Source: Phlebotomus papatasi
Lineage: Eukaryota > Arthropoda > Insecta > Diptera > Psychodidae
DNA: 64,000 nt
Direction of reading: 5' to 3'
Assembly (NCBI RefSeq): GCF_024763615.1
Contig: NC_077222.1
Span: 28,334,001 to 28,398,000 of the forward strand
Shown piece by piece: positions 46,480 through 57,000 of the stretch (its first letter is position 1; each line of letters begins with the position of its first letter). The notes below the pieces were generated by a model. That model had not been told where the DNA came from. It made no database searches and was given only the letters and a program-made list of their open reading frames with translations. The position numbers and the translations under genes are program-made.

Positions 46480-46715
46480 AAACTAAACCTACCAAAACCT
46501 GGTGAAATTGACCGGTTTAAAATTAACACATATTCAAACGGTACAATGTCACTATAAAACTTTATGAATTTCTTAAAATATGCATGTAATATGTTTTTCA
46601 GTGTTTGAATTTTATTTTTTTGTTCTTTTCCAAGACAAATTTGTTGAGTATCCTACCATACCGCGGTTCTTTATTTGACCGAAAAACCACCAAAAACGAT
46701 CGGTAGGTTTAGTGT
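46480..46715. mobile_element. Family P MITE, uninterrupted copy
   Basis: Left AAACTAAACCTACC, right CGGTAGGTTTAGTGT, followed by TA. On the minus strand it gives the empty site for the insertion at 29190-30120 (GGTTTTTC/GGTCAAA). Confidence 0.75.
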
Positions 46716-46958
46716 TAAACCAAAAAGACGATATGAGGCAAATTTCAAAGTTGTGTCAATGAACCGTAATTTAGATAAAATTCTTTACAATTTCAGTTTC
46801 TATTATAAATTTAATAACTCACTATTCACTTCTTACTTTACTCCCAAATTTTCTGAGAAACTTTTGTAATAGGGAAAACTGGGGCACCATAGAACACGGG
46901 GTAGCATCGAAAACTGCAACTTTTTAATTAGATATTAGACTTCAGAGGGCTAAACATA

Positions 46959-47827
46959 GGGTGGAATAACCACTTATCGCCATATTTAGGAAAAACGGAA
47001 ATTAATTTTACTATAACTTTTGAACCCTTATTACAAGATAACTCAAATTAGACACAAGGTTACTTAAATGTATTGGCTACAGATTCAAAAAAACAATAAT
47101 CCTCCAATTTAACCTTGGACTACTCAAAAAACTGAAAAATAACCATTTCGTCGCCACTTTTTACCGCTTTTCGCCAGTTCTGTAACCACTTCTCGCTACC
47201 CACTTGGAAAGGTTTAAACTCATTTATTTTGGGCAATATTATGCAAATATTACATTCAGTATTTCTCTTTTCTTATGATCACCCTATTATTACTCATTAT
47301 AAATGACTTTTCTTCGATTTTATTTGAGAAATCAAACTATGGGATTATTGCATAAAGTAAACAATCTAGATTTGACAGCTAAGAATCTACGAAGTGAAGT
47401 TAGCGTCGCCTATTAAAAAGAGATGGCGACAGGTGGTAAACTCATTCCAAAATATTACCACTTTTCGCCATGCCTCATTTTTATATAAATATAATATAAA
47501 ATGAAATATTAAATTAACAAAATTCTAATTTTATCTATTTCACAAGTGTAATTAAATATTCAATAGACAATAGACAAATATTTATCCAAAAAGATACATT
47601 TTGCTTAATGAAAATTTGATGACACTTAGTATATTGGATTCGATGCACTTGCTTAAAATATTATTCTAAAAAATGCTCAAAATCGTAAATTCAAAACGAA
47701 TAATTACTCTTTTTCGGCTCTATACGTAGCAGCAGTAAAAATACAAGTAACTTTGCGGCTCATTTATTTCATAAATCGCGAAAAATAGCGATTTCAATTT
47801 AAGTGGCGAAAAGCGGTGATTCCACTG
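46959..47827. mobile_element. Family M element, long copy (869 bp)
   Basis: GGGTGGAATAACCACTTATC at the left, CGGTGATTCCACTG at the right, TA flanks. The same ends occur at 56547. The sequence CCACTT-TCGCCA recurs several times inside. Confidence 0.7.
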
Positions 47828-47841
47828 TATATGAATTCATA

Positions 47842-48505
47842 CTCTAAAAAAAATCGCTCGTAAAATTTTTGTAAAATCTCGTTGCCCCAAAAGAAAAGTC
47901 ACAAGATGTTTGGCTACCCCTGTCGCCATATGGATTTTTGTAAAATCTTTTCATTTTCAACAAAATATCTTGTTGATACCGGATACTCCACATTTCTTAC
48001 TAAAAATATACAAAATCTTTTAAGAGTTTTGTCAGTATTCTATTTTTAATTCACCAAAAAAAATGATGATTTTGTAGTCGGAAATGGTCTCTAAAGTCCT
48101 ATTTAACCATGTCCTGTAGACAGCATACCGGCGTTTAATTGATAAATATAACATACAGCATGAAAATCGTGATTATTTCCACCAAATTGATTAATAATTT
48201 GACAGAAAATATTCCAAGACCATTTTAAGAGAAAGAGATAAATATGAAAGAGAAAACGATATATTTTGCAGCGCCATCTATTGAGAAGTTCCTATGAAAA
48301 CGGGATTTTAAGAAAATTTCTACAAGAATTTTGTTAATTAATTTTGGTGGATTCGGTTTTAACAAGATATCTTGTTGAAAATTAAAAGATTTTACGAGAA
48401 TCCCTATGGCGACAGGGGTAGCCAAACATCTTGTTACTTTTCCATATAAATTGATTTATTTTACAAATTTTTTACGAAATTGTTTACGAGATATTTTTGT
48501 CAGAG
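47842..48505. mobile_element. 664-bp foldback element with long imperfect arms
   Basis: Left arm CTCTAAAAAAAATCGCTCGT and GATGTTTGGCTACCCCTGTC; right arm GACAGGGGTAGCCAAACATC and GTTTACGAGATATTTTTGTC. Flanked by TA. A minus-strand frame (48225-48425) is chance. Confidence 0.75.
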
Positions 48506-48586
48506 TAGATACTATAGGGATGCTTGTCCGCTGAAGTACTGATCGTCATTGTCCAAATAGATGTTCGGTGTTGCCCCAGTTGCCCC

Positions 48587-50432
48587 TAACTACTAAATGT
48601 GGTCTAATAGCATATTTAAAGAAAATTAGAATAATTTTTTAAGCCTCCAAAAAATTACAGCATTGAATTTTACTTTCAACTGTAAATCAAATAAAATAAT
48701 ATCAAATTTATCTTAAATTTATTGTAAAGCAAATTCATAAATTATACTCATTATAATAAAAGAAATAAAACTTTAAATAATGAAAAAAAATTGCTAGTTT
48801 TTTACATCAACTACAGACAAGTTGAGAGATATTACTGAAGAGTGAAATGCATAAGAATTTCAATTAATAAATTTGATAAAATTGCATACTAATCCGTTAC
48901 TAAATTAATCACTATTTTACTAAACTTGACTTGTCAAAAAAAATATAAAAATTGATGAGTATAAGTAATAAATTAAGCAATTTGGAATATCAGTAAACAA
49001 CACAGAGATAAGGAGAAAATAATAAAAATTTCATTTAGCCTAAAACCACTCAGAGCTAAATTATATGGATTAACTCTTATCCACATATAATTAAATATTT
49101 AAACCATAAATTATTTTTAATCTATTTTCGTTCTTTGGTTGGGTAGAGCTTTGTATACTCTCGCTGAATGCTTTTAATGCTTCTGCCAATTAAGGAATGT
49201 GATGTATCAAGACCAACAAAATATGTAATTTTTAATGTGATAAAAACTTCAAGAAATTTTCGCAGAAATTGAAATTGAATTAGCAAATATGGGTTGTGAA
49301 GGTCTTGAAAATTTAGGCATTGAATTGTTGTACGCGTTATTCTCGATGAGATCGGTGGCAGGACAATTTTTTTAATAAGGAAATTTTATACATTAATAAA
49401 GTTATCTATTTCCAATTGAACTACAACTGAATTTCGATTGCTATAACTTTGCAACTTTTCGCGATACCATGTTAATAATTAACATAAAGTTAGTTAATTC
49501 TATAGTTTACAAGCCCACAATAGCATTTATGGTTTTTTTTTTGCAAAACCCAAACAGGATGACACTATTGCTCTATATTTGTCCGGAAAGGTTCAAATGG
49601 CTGTCTCTAGAGTTATTCAAAACCTGAATGGGATTAAATCTTTGAGTTTTGAATTGAAATATAACTCCATATAGGGATACTGCTAGCATTATAAAACGTT
49701 ATAGTGTATGACCAAAAAAAATGCATCATCGCCAACATTGGTCCTTAAAGTGAAGAAGCGAATTGAACGAAATCCACGTCATGCCTGTCGATAAATGGTT
49801 CTTATGATGCTCATATCGTAAATACCCATGTGACGAATATTAGAAAAGTACCTCTATATGAAGTCTTAAAAATTACAAAAAGGACAAGACTTCATCGATG
49901 TTCAAATAAAAGTTATGCTCGATATAGAGTGAGACATGGTAATGACGTTTCTTTTCTCCGTGAGACATCAGAAATTGCTTCGCTTTTTGTTACTTTTTGC
50001 TCTATACGTTTTGTTACTTTTTACCCCAAGTGGCCATTTTTAATAAAAGGATTTCTGGATAAAAGAACCTTTGTGAAATTCTAAAATAGATAGCGGATTC
50101 GTATTCAAAGAATCCAAATTATTTAGAAAATATTCACCAGTGCATCAATTTTGGAAAATAAGTAGGTAATAATTGTTATCTTCTGCAAAGAAAATATTTC
50201 AAAAATAGGGCTAAAAATTTCGATATTTTTTATTTTCTAAATTCATTGTTCGAATTCTAAGAAACTTACGACTTTGAAGAAGGTCTATGGAGGCTATCTA
50301 TAGAAAAAAATTGAGCGGCTGTCTTTTTTACCTTGGAAGATATTGAATTTTGAATTTTTCGATTTGTTACTTTTTACCCCAGTCTCCCCTACTCATTGTA
50401 AAGAAAAATCGACGTGAAAATAATTTTATCAA
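48587..50432. other. Spacer without recognised gene
   Basis: AT-rich; the plus frame at 49830-50084 overlaps GTTACTTTTTACCCC, which recurs at 50006 and 50366, hinting at an eroded TA element there. Confidence 0.45.
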
Positions 50433-50748
50433 TGGGGGTCCGGAAGCAAGGGGGTGCGAATAAAGACTGGTTCCTTGACACCACGAAAATCCCGAGAAGA
50501 GAAAGGAAAGTATAAAATTTGTTATTGTCTAGCCTAGAGTAGTGAAAATTGTTAAATTAGTAAGGAAGTGTCACCATTCTTTACGTATGCTCGGTCCAAA
50601 TAAGTCTGATCTAATTGAATGAAATTCTGAGAAGAACTTGAAGACTGGACTGCATTGATGAAGGCTAGGAGGTTGAGCCGAAAGCTCTGAAAAAGTTGAT
50701 GAATTTTCCCTGAGTAATTTTCCACTTCCGACGATTTCCGGACCCCTA
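50433..50748. mobile_element. Possible element with TGGGGGTCCGGAA ends
   Basis: TGGGGGTCCGGAA at the left; TTTCCGGACCCCTA at the right. It contains GCCGAAAGCTCTG, and a similar CACCGAAAGCTCTG lies in the GC-richer block at 6475-6590, which also ends in an inverted CCGGA motif. The class is unknown. Confidence 0.5.
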
Positions 50749-51426
50749 TTGTTAAGAAAAAGTCATACGATACATTTGAACATTTGAATGATCACAGGAA
50801 GTCAAAGATGATTATTTCTTATGGTATCGACTTCCATTATAACAAATTTTCGCATTCTTCCATTCTTCTGAGATTCTTGTACTGTGCAACAAAATTAATA
50901 TCAATGCTAGCAGTGGGTATATAAAAAAATTATTAAAAATAGTGGATGTCTCAACAAGCCTCGGAACCATGACAGTAATTACTCGTCAAACAAGACTGGA
51001 TAAAATATAATGTTTCGTTATGATTTTCGAGCGCAAGTTCGCTCGACTTTTCCAAAACAGGCATTTTACTGGTCAATATAATGATTAAAAAATTACCAGA
51101 GTGTCAATGTTTCGATCTGCTGAAGGCAACCCTTCATCTCAAATGGGTTTCAAATTGGGTTCTTAAAATTTGGAAAAACCTCAAAATCAAAAATATTTGA
51201 CGTGTTACAACGACACAGCGCATTCTCATTGATTTTCGGAATTATTATCTAACAAAAAATTCGACAAGGCCACAAGTAATGCTACAACCCTATACGCTTT
51301 TATAGAGAAAACGAAGAAGGATATCAACATGTGGTTTTCAACAAAAGTTTAATCTCGATTGGCCGTTACAGAGGAGAGCCTTCATGTAACTTTAATCGAG
51401 TTATATATTATTTAATAAATTCTATA
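50749..51426. other. Spacer without recognised gene
   Basis: Nothing recognised. Confidence 0.45.
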
Positions 51427-51620
51427 GGAGGCGGTGGGGCTACTTTGAGCTGTGGGGCTAGATTGTTATACGACTGTTTCGCCTATTTCTAAATGAAACT
51501 GGTCCTTTATTTAGATCCACAATTATTTTATCTATCCAAATTAAATTATGTTAAAACCCAGTTTCCATTAGAAATATGCGAAAAAATCGTATAACAATTC
51601 AAAGTAGCCCCACCTCTCCG
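51427..51620. mobile_element. Family E-like MITE abutting a family J element
   Basis: GGAGGCGGTGGGGCTACTTT at the left; AAAGTAGCCCCACCTCTCC at the right. Its right TA (51621-51622) is also the left TA of the family J piece. Confidence 0.78.
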
Positions 51621-51622
51621 TA

Positions 51623-51748
51623 CACTGAGAGAAATCCGAAAAAGTTAAAATAACATTTCGGAAATATTAATTTTACCCTGTAGTATTGATTCGAAATCGG
51701 TGTAAATATTACCCTTTTTAGGTGTATTGGGGATTAATTCTACCCAGG
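51623..51748 (+). mobile_element. Family J MITE, right-truncated
   Basis: Starts CACTGAGAGAAATCCGAAAA after TA and runs through GTAGTATTGATTCGAAATCG. It stops abruptly at TTAATTCTACCC. Confidence 0.75.
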
Positions 51749-52498
51749 CTCTCTCCTATAACGAACCTGGAATAGCTATGAATGAGATTAGTTGTCTGTT
51801 AGATTAATAAATAGGTTATAGTGACAGCAATTCAACCGATATATATTTAAAATTCATTATTTTCTAAGATAATAGATACAGGACTTTTAAAAGTTTTCCC
51901 ATAGACTTTATAAAGCTCTTTAAACCTTTAAAGACGAAAGGGTCAAAAATTGGAGGTCAGGAAAAATCACTTTTCTGACTTCTTAGAGCAAAGATAGCTT
52001 TAGAAAGCTGTAGGAATTTTTTTTGAGACACCGGTGTCCCTATAGCCTTAAAAGGGTTACACAGCAGATATCAATTTTGGAAAACTGGTTTAATGGTTAA
52101 TGCTTTTGGAAAAAATTGTATTTTCTGATCACGAAACCGTTTCTTGTTTTCAGAATTTACCAACAAATTTTTAAGCACATAAAAATTGCAATAAAAATGG
52201 CACTAATTTTATAGAAAACTACTCAAACTTTCAAAAAAGGAAATAGGTATTCTAAATGCATTATGTTCTGAAGGAGGATAAATTGGTTTCACATGAGATT
52301 GAATAGCACAACAAGAATCTTAAAGAGGTATCATGTTACACATGTTGAATGACGGTGAAATTTAATGGTACCTTCGTTCGAGAGTGATGTGATTTTTAAA
52401 AGAAATGTCGAAGCGTCTTTGCTAAATGCTCGAACTCACGGGATAGAGTATTCCTCGTGTTATATTTTCTTATTTTATTTTGGGTCCATAAGGGTTTA
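51749..52498. other. Spacer without recognised gene
   Basis: Nothing recognised apart from a short R-like AAATGCTCGAACTCACG at 52426. Confidence 0.45.
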
Positions 52499-52665
52499 GG
52501 GGAAAGCCCTCTCCCTTCGAACGTTCATGCCTTCGAATATATAAATTTCTTAATATAAATTAAGATAATTAATATTTAATAGAAATGTGTAAGTCTCTTA
52601 GGAAAAATAAAAGAAAATTCTCATTATTCGAAGGCATGAAGGTTCGAAGGGAGAGTACTTTCCCC
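52499..52665. mobile_element. Family F foldback MITE, short copy
   Basis: Left TCCCTTCGAACGTTCATGCC; right GGCATGAAGGTTCGAAGGGA; ends GGGGAAAG and CTTTCCCC; TA flanks; 167 bp, with a shorter loop than the others. Confidence 0.88.
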
Positions 52666-52922
52666 TACTACCGATTTAAACTGGGTGATAAATTACGGGA
52701 AACCATCTTAAAATTTCAAATAGACTTCAAGTTACTTACGACAGCAAGTGGATATCTAAGGTCGTTTAGCCTATAAGTTACAAATATTGTTTATGAGAAA
52801 TAAATAGCGACATGCTAAGCCTGGAAGTTGATATCGCTAACACTTGCTCAGAACAAGAACAGTCTATCGTATATGCATTTTTTTTTAATAATAAATAGCC
52901 TTTTTGTTCTGAGCGGCTCATA

Positions 52923-53138
52923 GGGGAAAGTACTCTTCCTTCTAACGTTCATGCCTTCGAATAATGTGCATTTCTTTTATTTTTCCTAAAAGACTTACAC
53001 ATAATTATTACGTAATTGTCAGTAATTGATGATAAGCTAACTAAAAATTTAATAGGAATATGCAAGTCGCTTAGAAAAAATTAAAGAAAATTCACATCAT
53101 TCGAAGGCATTAACGTTCGAAGGGAGAGTACTTTCCCC
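52923..53138. mobile_element. Family F foldback MITE
   Basis: Left TTCCTTCTAACGTTCATGCC; right GGCATTAACGTTCGAAGGGA; ends GGGGAAAGTACTC and its complement; TA flanks. It lies only 257 bp from the previous copy. Confidence 0.9.
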
Positions 53139-53210
53139 TATATAGCTCTCTCTTTGAGTTTGAGCAGTAATATAACAATAATTTTTGAGAAATCTTCACA
53201 TCCTAACATA

Positions 53211-53449
53211 AGGTAAAGTACCCTTTATTCGACCGGTTCGTCTATTCGACCGGTAGATTTATTTATTCAATTTAATTATATTTGCTATAATATTTTGTGT
53301 ATGATCTAACATTAATAGGTCAATTATTCTTTAAATAATACGAATCAGTGACAAATTCATAGAAATTGATGAAATTCACCATCAAATATTCAAAAATTGA
53401 CCCACCGGTCGAATAGAGGAACCCGGTCGAGTAAGGGTACTTTACCTTA
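53211..53449. mobile_element. TA-flanked foldback with TTCGACCGG arms
   Basis: AGGTAAAGTACCCTTTATTC with GACCGG at the left; CCGGTCGAGTAAGGGTACTT with TACCTT at the right; TA flanks; 239 bp; single copy in the window. Confidence 0.82.
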
Positions 53450-53930
53450 CGTAATACTGGAACAATTCAGTATATTTTCCAATATTTGAACGAATGAGAA
53501 AATAACTAGCATAAAGCTGTATTTTACTAGCTTTTCTTCCTGTTCGCTTGCAGATATATAGCTGTGCGAAATGGGAAGTCGCAATTTACACTATCACTCG
53601 TAAATTCATCCCCCACTAAGGCTATAACTCCATTGAATGCAATAAATTTTGAGAAGCAATCAATTTTTCTCACCAATCACCAAATAAAGTTGAGTAAGAG
53701 AATAGAATGGAGTGAACAATTCCCAAGCTTGTAAAACCATTGTGATGATAAGTTTTCGTCTATATAGTTCTTATCTAGTCCATAACATTATTCACACGTA
53801 TACGCGACTGTATTTATGATTTATAAAAAAATAACAGCTAAAACTATAAAACCATAAAACCAATATAACCTATTAAGTTTTTCACTGGCCTGGGTCACTT
53901 ACTTTCATGTTCTATTCTTTACCCTTTCAG

Positions 53931-54056
53931 TTAATGAAGCAGCAAAAGTGATCAATCCAGAAACACAGAGTGAGCCATCTTTCATCTCAGAGTCAGGAAA
54001 ATTTAAATTTGTCACAGGAAATACTATTCTCCTACCATGTGATGTAACCAATGCAG
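53931..54056 (+). CDS. Ig gene exon 1 of those visible (linker and start of Ig1)
   Basis: The acceptor is a pyrimidine run ending ACCCTTTCAG and the donor is CAG/GTAATA. The exon reads in phase 1 as NEAAKVINPETQSEPSFISE, then SGKFKFVTGNTILLPCDV. This is a polar linker followed by strands A-B of the first Ig domain with its first disulphide cysteine. It ends in a split glycine or glutamate codon that joins exactly to the exon at 59147. It is not a first exon, since it opens with a split codon and has no start. Confidence 0.85.
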
Positions 54057-57000
54057 GTAATATAACATTATATAGAATAAGAACAGAAATAGAATCACGT
54101 AGAAAAATATTCCGTTAAAAATGGAACGATACATTCCAATATTCCGCAAAAATGGAACCATAAACGACTTGAGTCGTTTATTTTTAACTAGGTGGACCAA
54201 TTTCCCATAAATGTTGTTATTTTTATACTTTCTTCCTTCTTCTCTAAATAATCTATATTTATACATTAAAGCTCTTATTTACCTACGATCTCTACGCATA
54301 TAAGAAACTTTATAATGCTACTCACTCCACATATGCAAATTTATTTATGAGAAATTCTCCAGTGATTTGAATGAATTTATAGCATTTTTTGAATACTCAA
54401 ATGGTTCAAATATTTCGCAATTTGTATGAGTAAATGTTAGGAAAAAGTTCTGTATTTGCTTAAGTTGCAAAACATTTTCTAACAGATTATACTTATATCA
54501 TTGCACATTTAAATTGGAATACAACTGCAAAAAGTTCTCGTTGGAAAATCAAATTTAATGGTATCAAATAGTTGGAATTGGTTTCTATTTTTAATTAGAC
54601 TTTCTTTATGGGTTAGACATCAAAATGATAATTACTATAGGGGAAACTGGGGTACCACCAAACACGGGGTAGCACCAAACACTGCAATATTTTAATAGGA
54701 TATTCGACTTCAGAGGACAAGACTTATAGAAATTTTTAGGCATTATAAGGATGCTTGTCCACTGAAGCAAATGGTCAAGATAGTCCAAATAGTTTAGAAA
54801 TAAAAATTAGTGTTTGGTTCTACCCCGTGTTTGGTGGTGCCCCAATTTCCCCTAATTGCAGTAGTAAGCGTTGTTTTTGATAAATTTTAAGTTCATCCAT
54901 AATTGACTTTCATATCTTCTTCTTACCCATTGCAATCTGAGATGGAATCCCATTTATTATTATTATTAATCGTGTCGAGGCTTAAAATTAAGTTTGTCTT
55001 GCCCACAAACGGGTTACGTCAATGACAAGCGGACTTGCCGACATCAAATCCCCTACTCCACATGGAGCAGGGGACAACAGACAAACACAGTGGTTAGGAT
55101 CAGCCCACAGTCACATAGGATGTCACATTCGGAGCGCGCTACGCCGCTTCTCAAACGATTGAGAGACTTCCACGTTGTGCAGTTTAGGTCACCACCAGGA
55201 GGAAGGCCTTCCCTTAATTCGACAAAATCCGGTGGAAAGACTTCCTTCCACAGATTGAGTCTATCCTCCTCCTGAGATTGGTCAAGTGGTTTGACAGAGT
55301 GGCAAAAGCTCATGAAAGAATTCAGTCTTGTTCTTGGTTTTTTGTGACCATGGAGAAGATGCTTCAAGTTCAGATAGAACCTTGGACATCTTTCTACTGG
55401 AGATGATTTGTCTCCTCATCCGTGGTGGAGCAATTCCTGCTAAAGGATTGAGTTTGTCCACCGGAGTGCTTTTTAAGCATCCTCACTGAGAGGAATTCGA
55501 AAAAGTTAAAATAACATTCCGGAAATGTTAATTTCCTGTAGTATTGATCCAAAATCGGTGTAATTATTACCCTTTTTAGGTGTATTGGGGGTTAAATTTA
55601 CCATTTTTAATGTTAATTCCACCCTTAAAAAGGTGTAAAATTAACATTAAAAAATGTTGATATATTTTTACACCTAAAAAGTGTTAAAGTTATGAGAAAA
55701 AAAAGTTAAAGTTAAGTCAAAGTCTCAGTGATGTTATAATACGGGCGGTATCGTTAAGAGCAATGTCAACTTGCGGAATCCGCATGAATCTGCTCATGAA
55801 AAATAGACCACGTCTCCAAGAAAACTTCACACAAAACTCTACAAATTAAATCAAATGTTAATTATTGCCAGAAGTATTAGGTAAAATAAAAATTACTTTA
55901 AGGGTAGAATCACATTGACAATAAAATGCTCGCCGTAGCCTCACCGTATTTCGTTAATTTACGCATTTTCATTGCAATTCTTACGCAAATTTTCCATTAC
56001 AGTATTACCTTATATCATACTCGATGGCACTAGGTGAAAATAATATAAGAAAATTAACGAAATAAAACGAAAATTCGCAAAAAAAACTGCAGGAGAAATT
56101 AATCGTACAGTCTTTTTTGCGCGCCGTTTATCGTATTTTCGTTTAATTTATTAATTTTTTTATATTATTTTCCCCTAGTGCCACCGAGTATGAAATAAGG
56201 TAATACGGTAATCGATAATTTGCACAAGAATTGCATTAAATATGCGTAAATTAACGAAATACGGTGAGCATTTTACTGTCAATGTGATACTGCCCTAAGG
56301 AAAAATCATATCACAAACATCATAATTATATGATAAAAAAATTATTAAAAATTCCGCAAGGGGCGTGGCCAAATTTTTTAATCATATTCAAATAATTATA
56401 CAAAATTCAAAATTATTAGCTAAATCACAAGACACCTGAAAGGAACATCAAATTAAGTATAGAATACCATTAAATCTACTGAAAACACCATAACAAATTA
56501 TATTATTTAATTTTATATATCGGCCAAAAGTTTGTTGACAAAGTCAGGGTGGTGTCACCACTTGTCGCCAATGACTCACTTCTCGCCACCTATAGTTAAA
56601 TCGAATAAAAATCATATAATACGAGTAATAAAAAGGTTATCAGAAAGAAAAAGTAACGCTGAATATATTTTATAATAATATTGTCTAAAATAATTGAGTT
56701 TGGGCCTTTTCAAGTAGGTGGCGAGAAGTGGTTATTTTTGAATTTTTAATAAAAATATTTTTTTTTAAGTAATCCACTGTTAAATTGAAGGACTATTAGT
56801 CTGATATATCTATAGACAACATATCTAAGAAACTTTGTGTCAAATTTAAATTACTTTATAATAAGGGTTTAAAAATTATAATAAAATTAATTTCAGTTTT
56901 TCCTAAAACTTGCGATAAGTGGTTACTCCACCCTATATTCGAGAAAGCAGGTGGAAAAATCACGTGGCTTTCACGTGATGAGGAACCTGCATATAATTTC

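Larger units (their letters stand above)
46872..48586. mobile_element. Family D MITE carrying two nested insertions
   Basis: The left arm GGGAAAACTGGGGCACCATA and the right arm GTTGCCCCAGTTGCCCC match the 213-bp copy at 54640. Two elements (46959-47827 and 47842-48505) lie side by side inside it, separated by 14 bases of host element. Confidence 0.8.

Noticed and set aside
49830..50084. 84-codon plus frame
   Set aside because: No domain pattern; overlaps repeated GTTACTTTTTACCCC pieces that suggest an eroded element.
54024..54266. 80-codon minus-strand frame
   Set aside because: It overlaps the real Ig-gene exon end and intron and is rich in Phe, Tyr and Leu as expected of AT-rich non-coding DNA.
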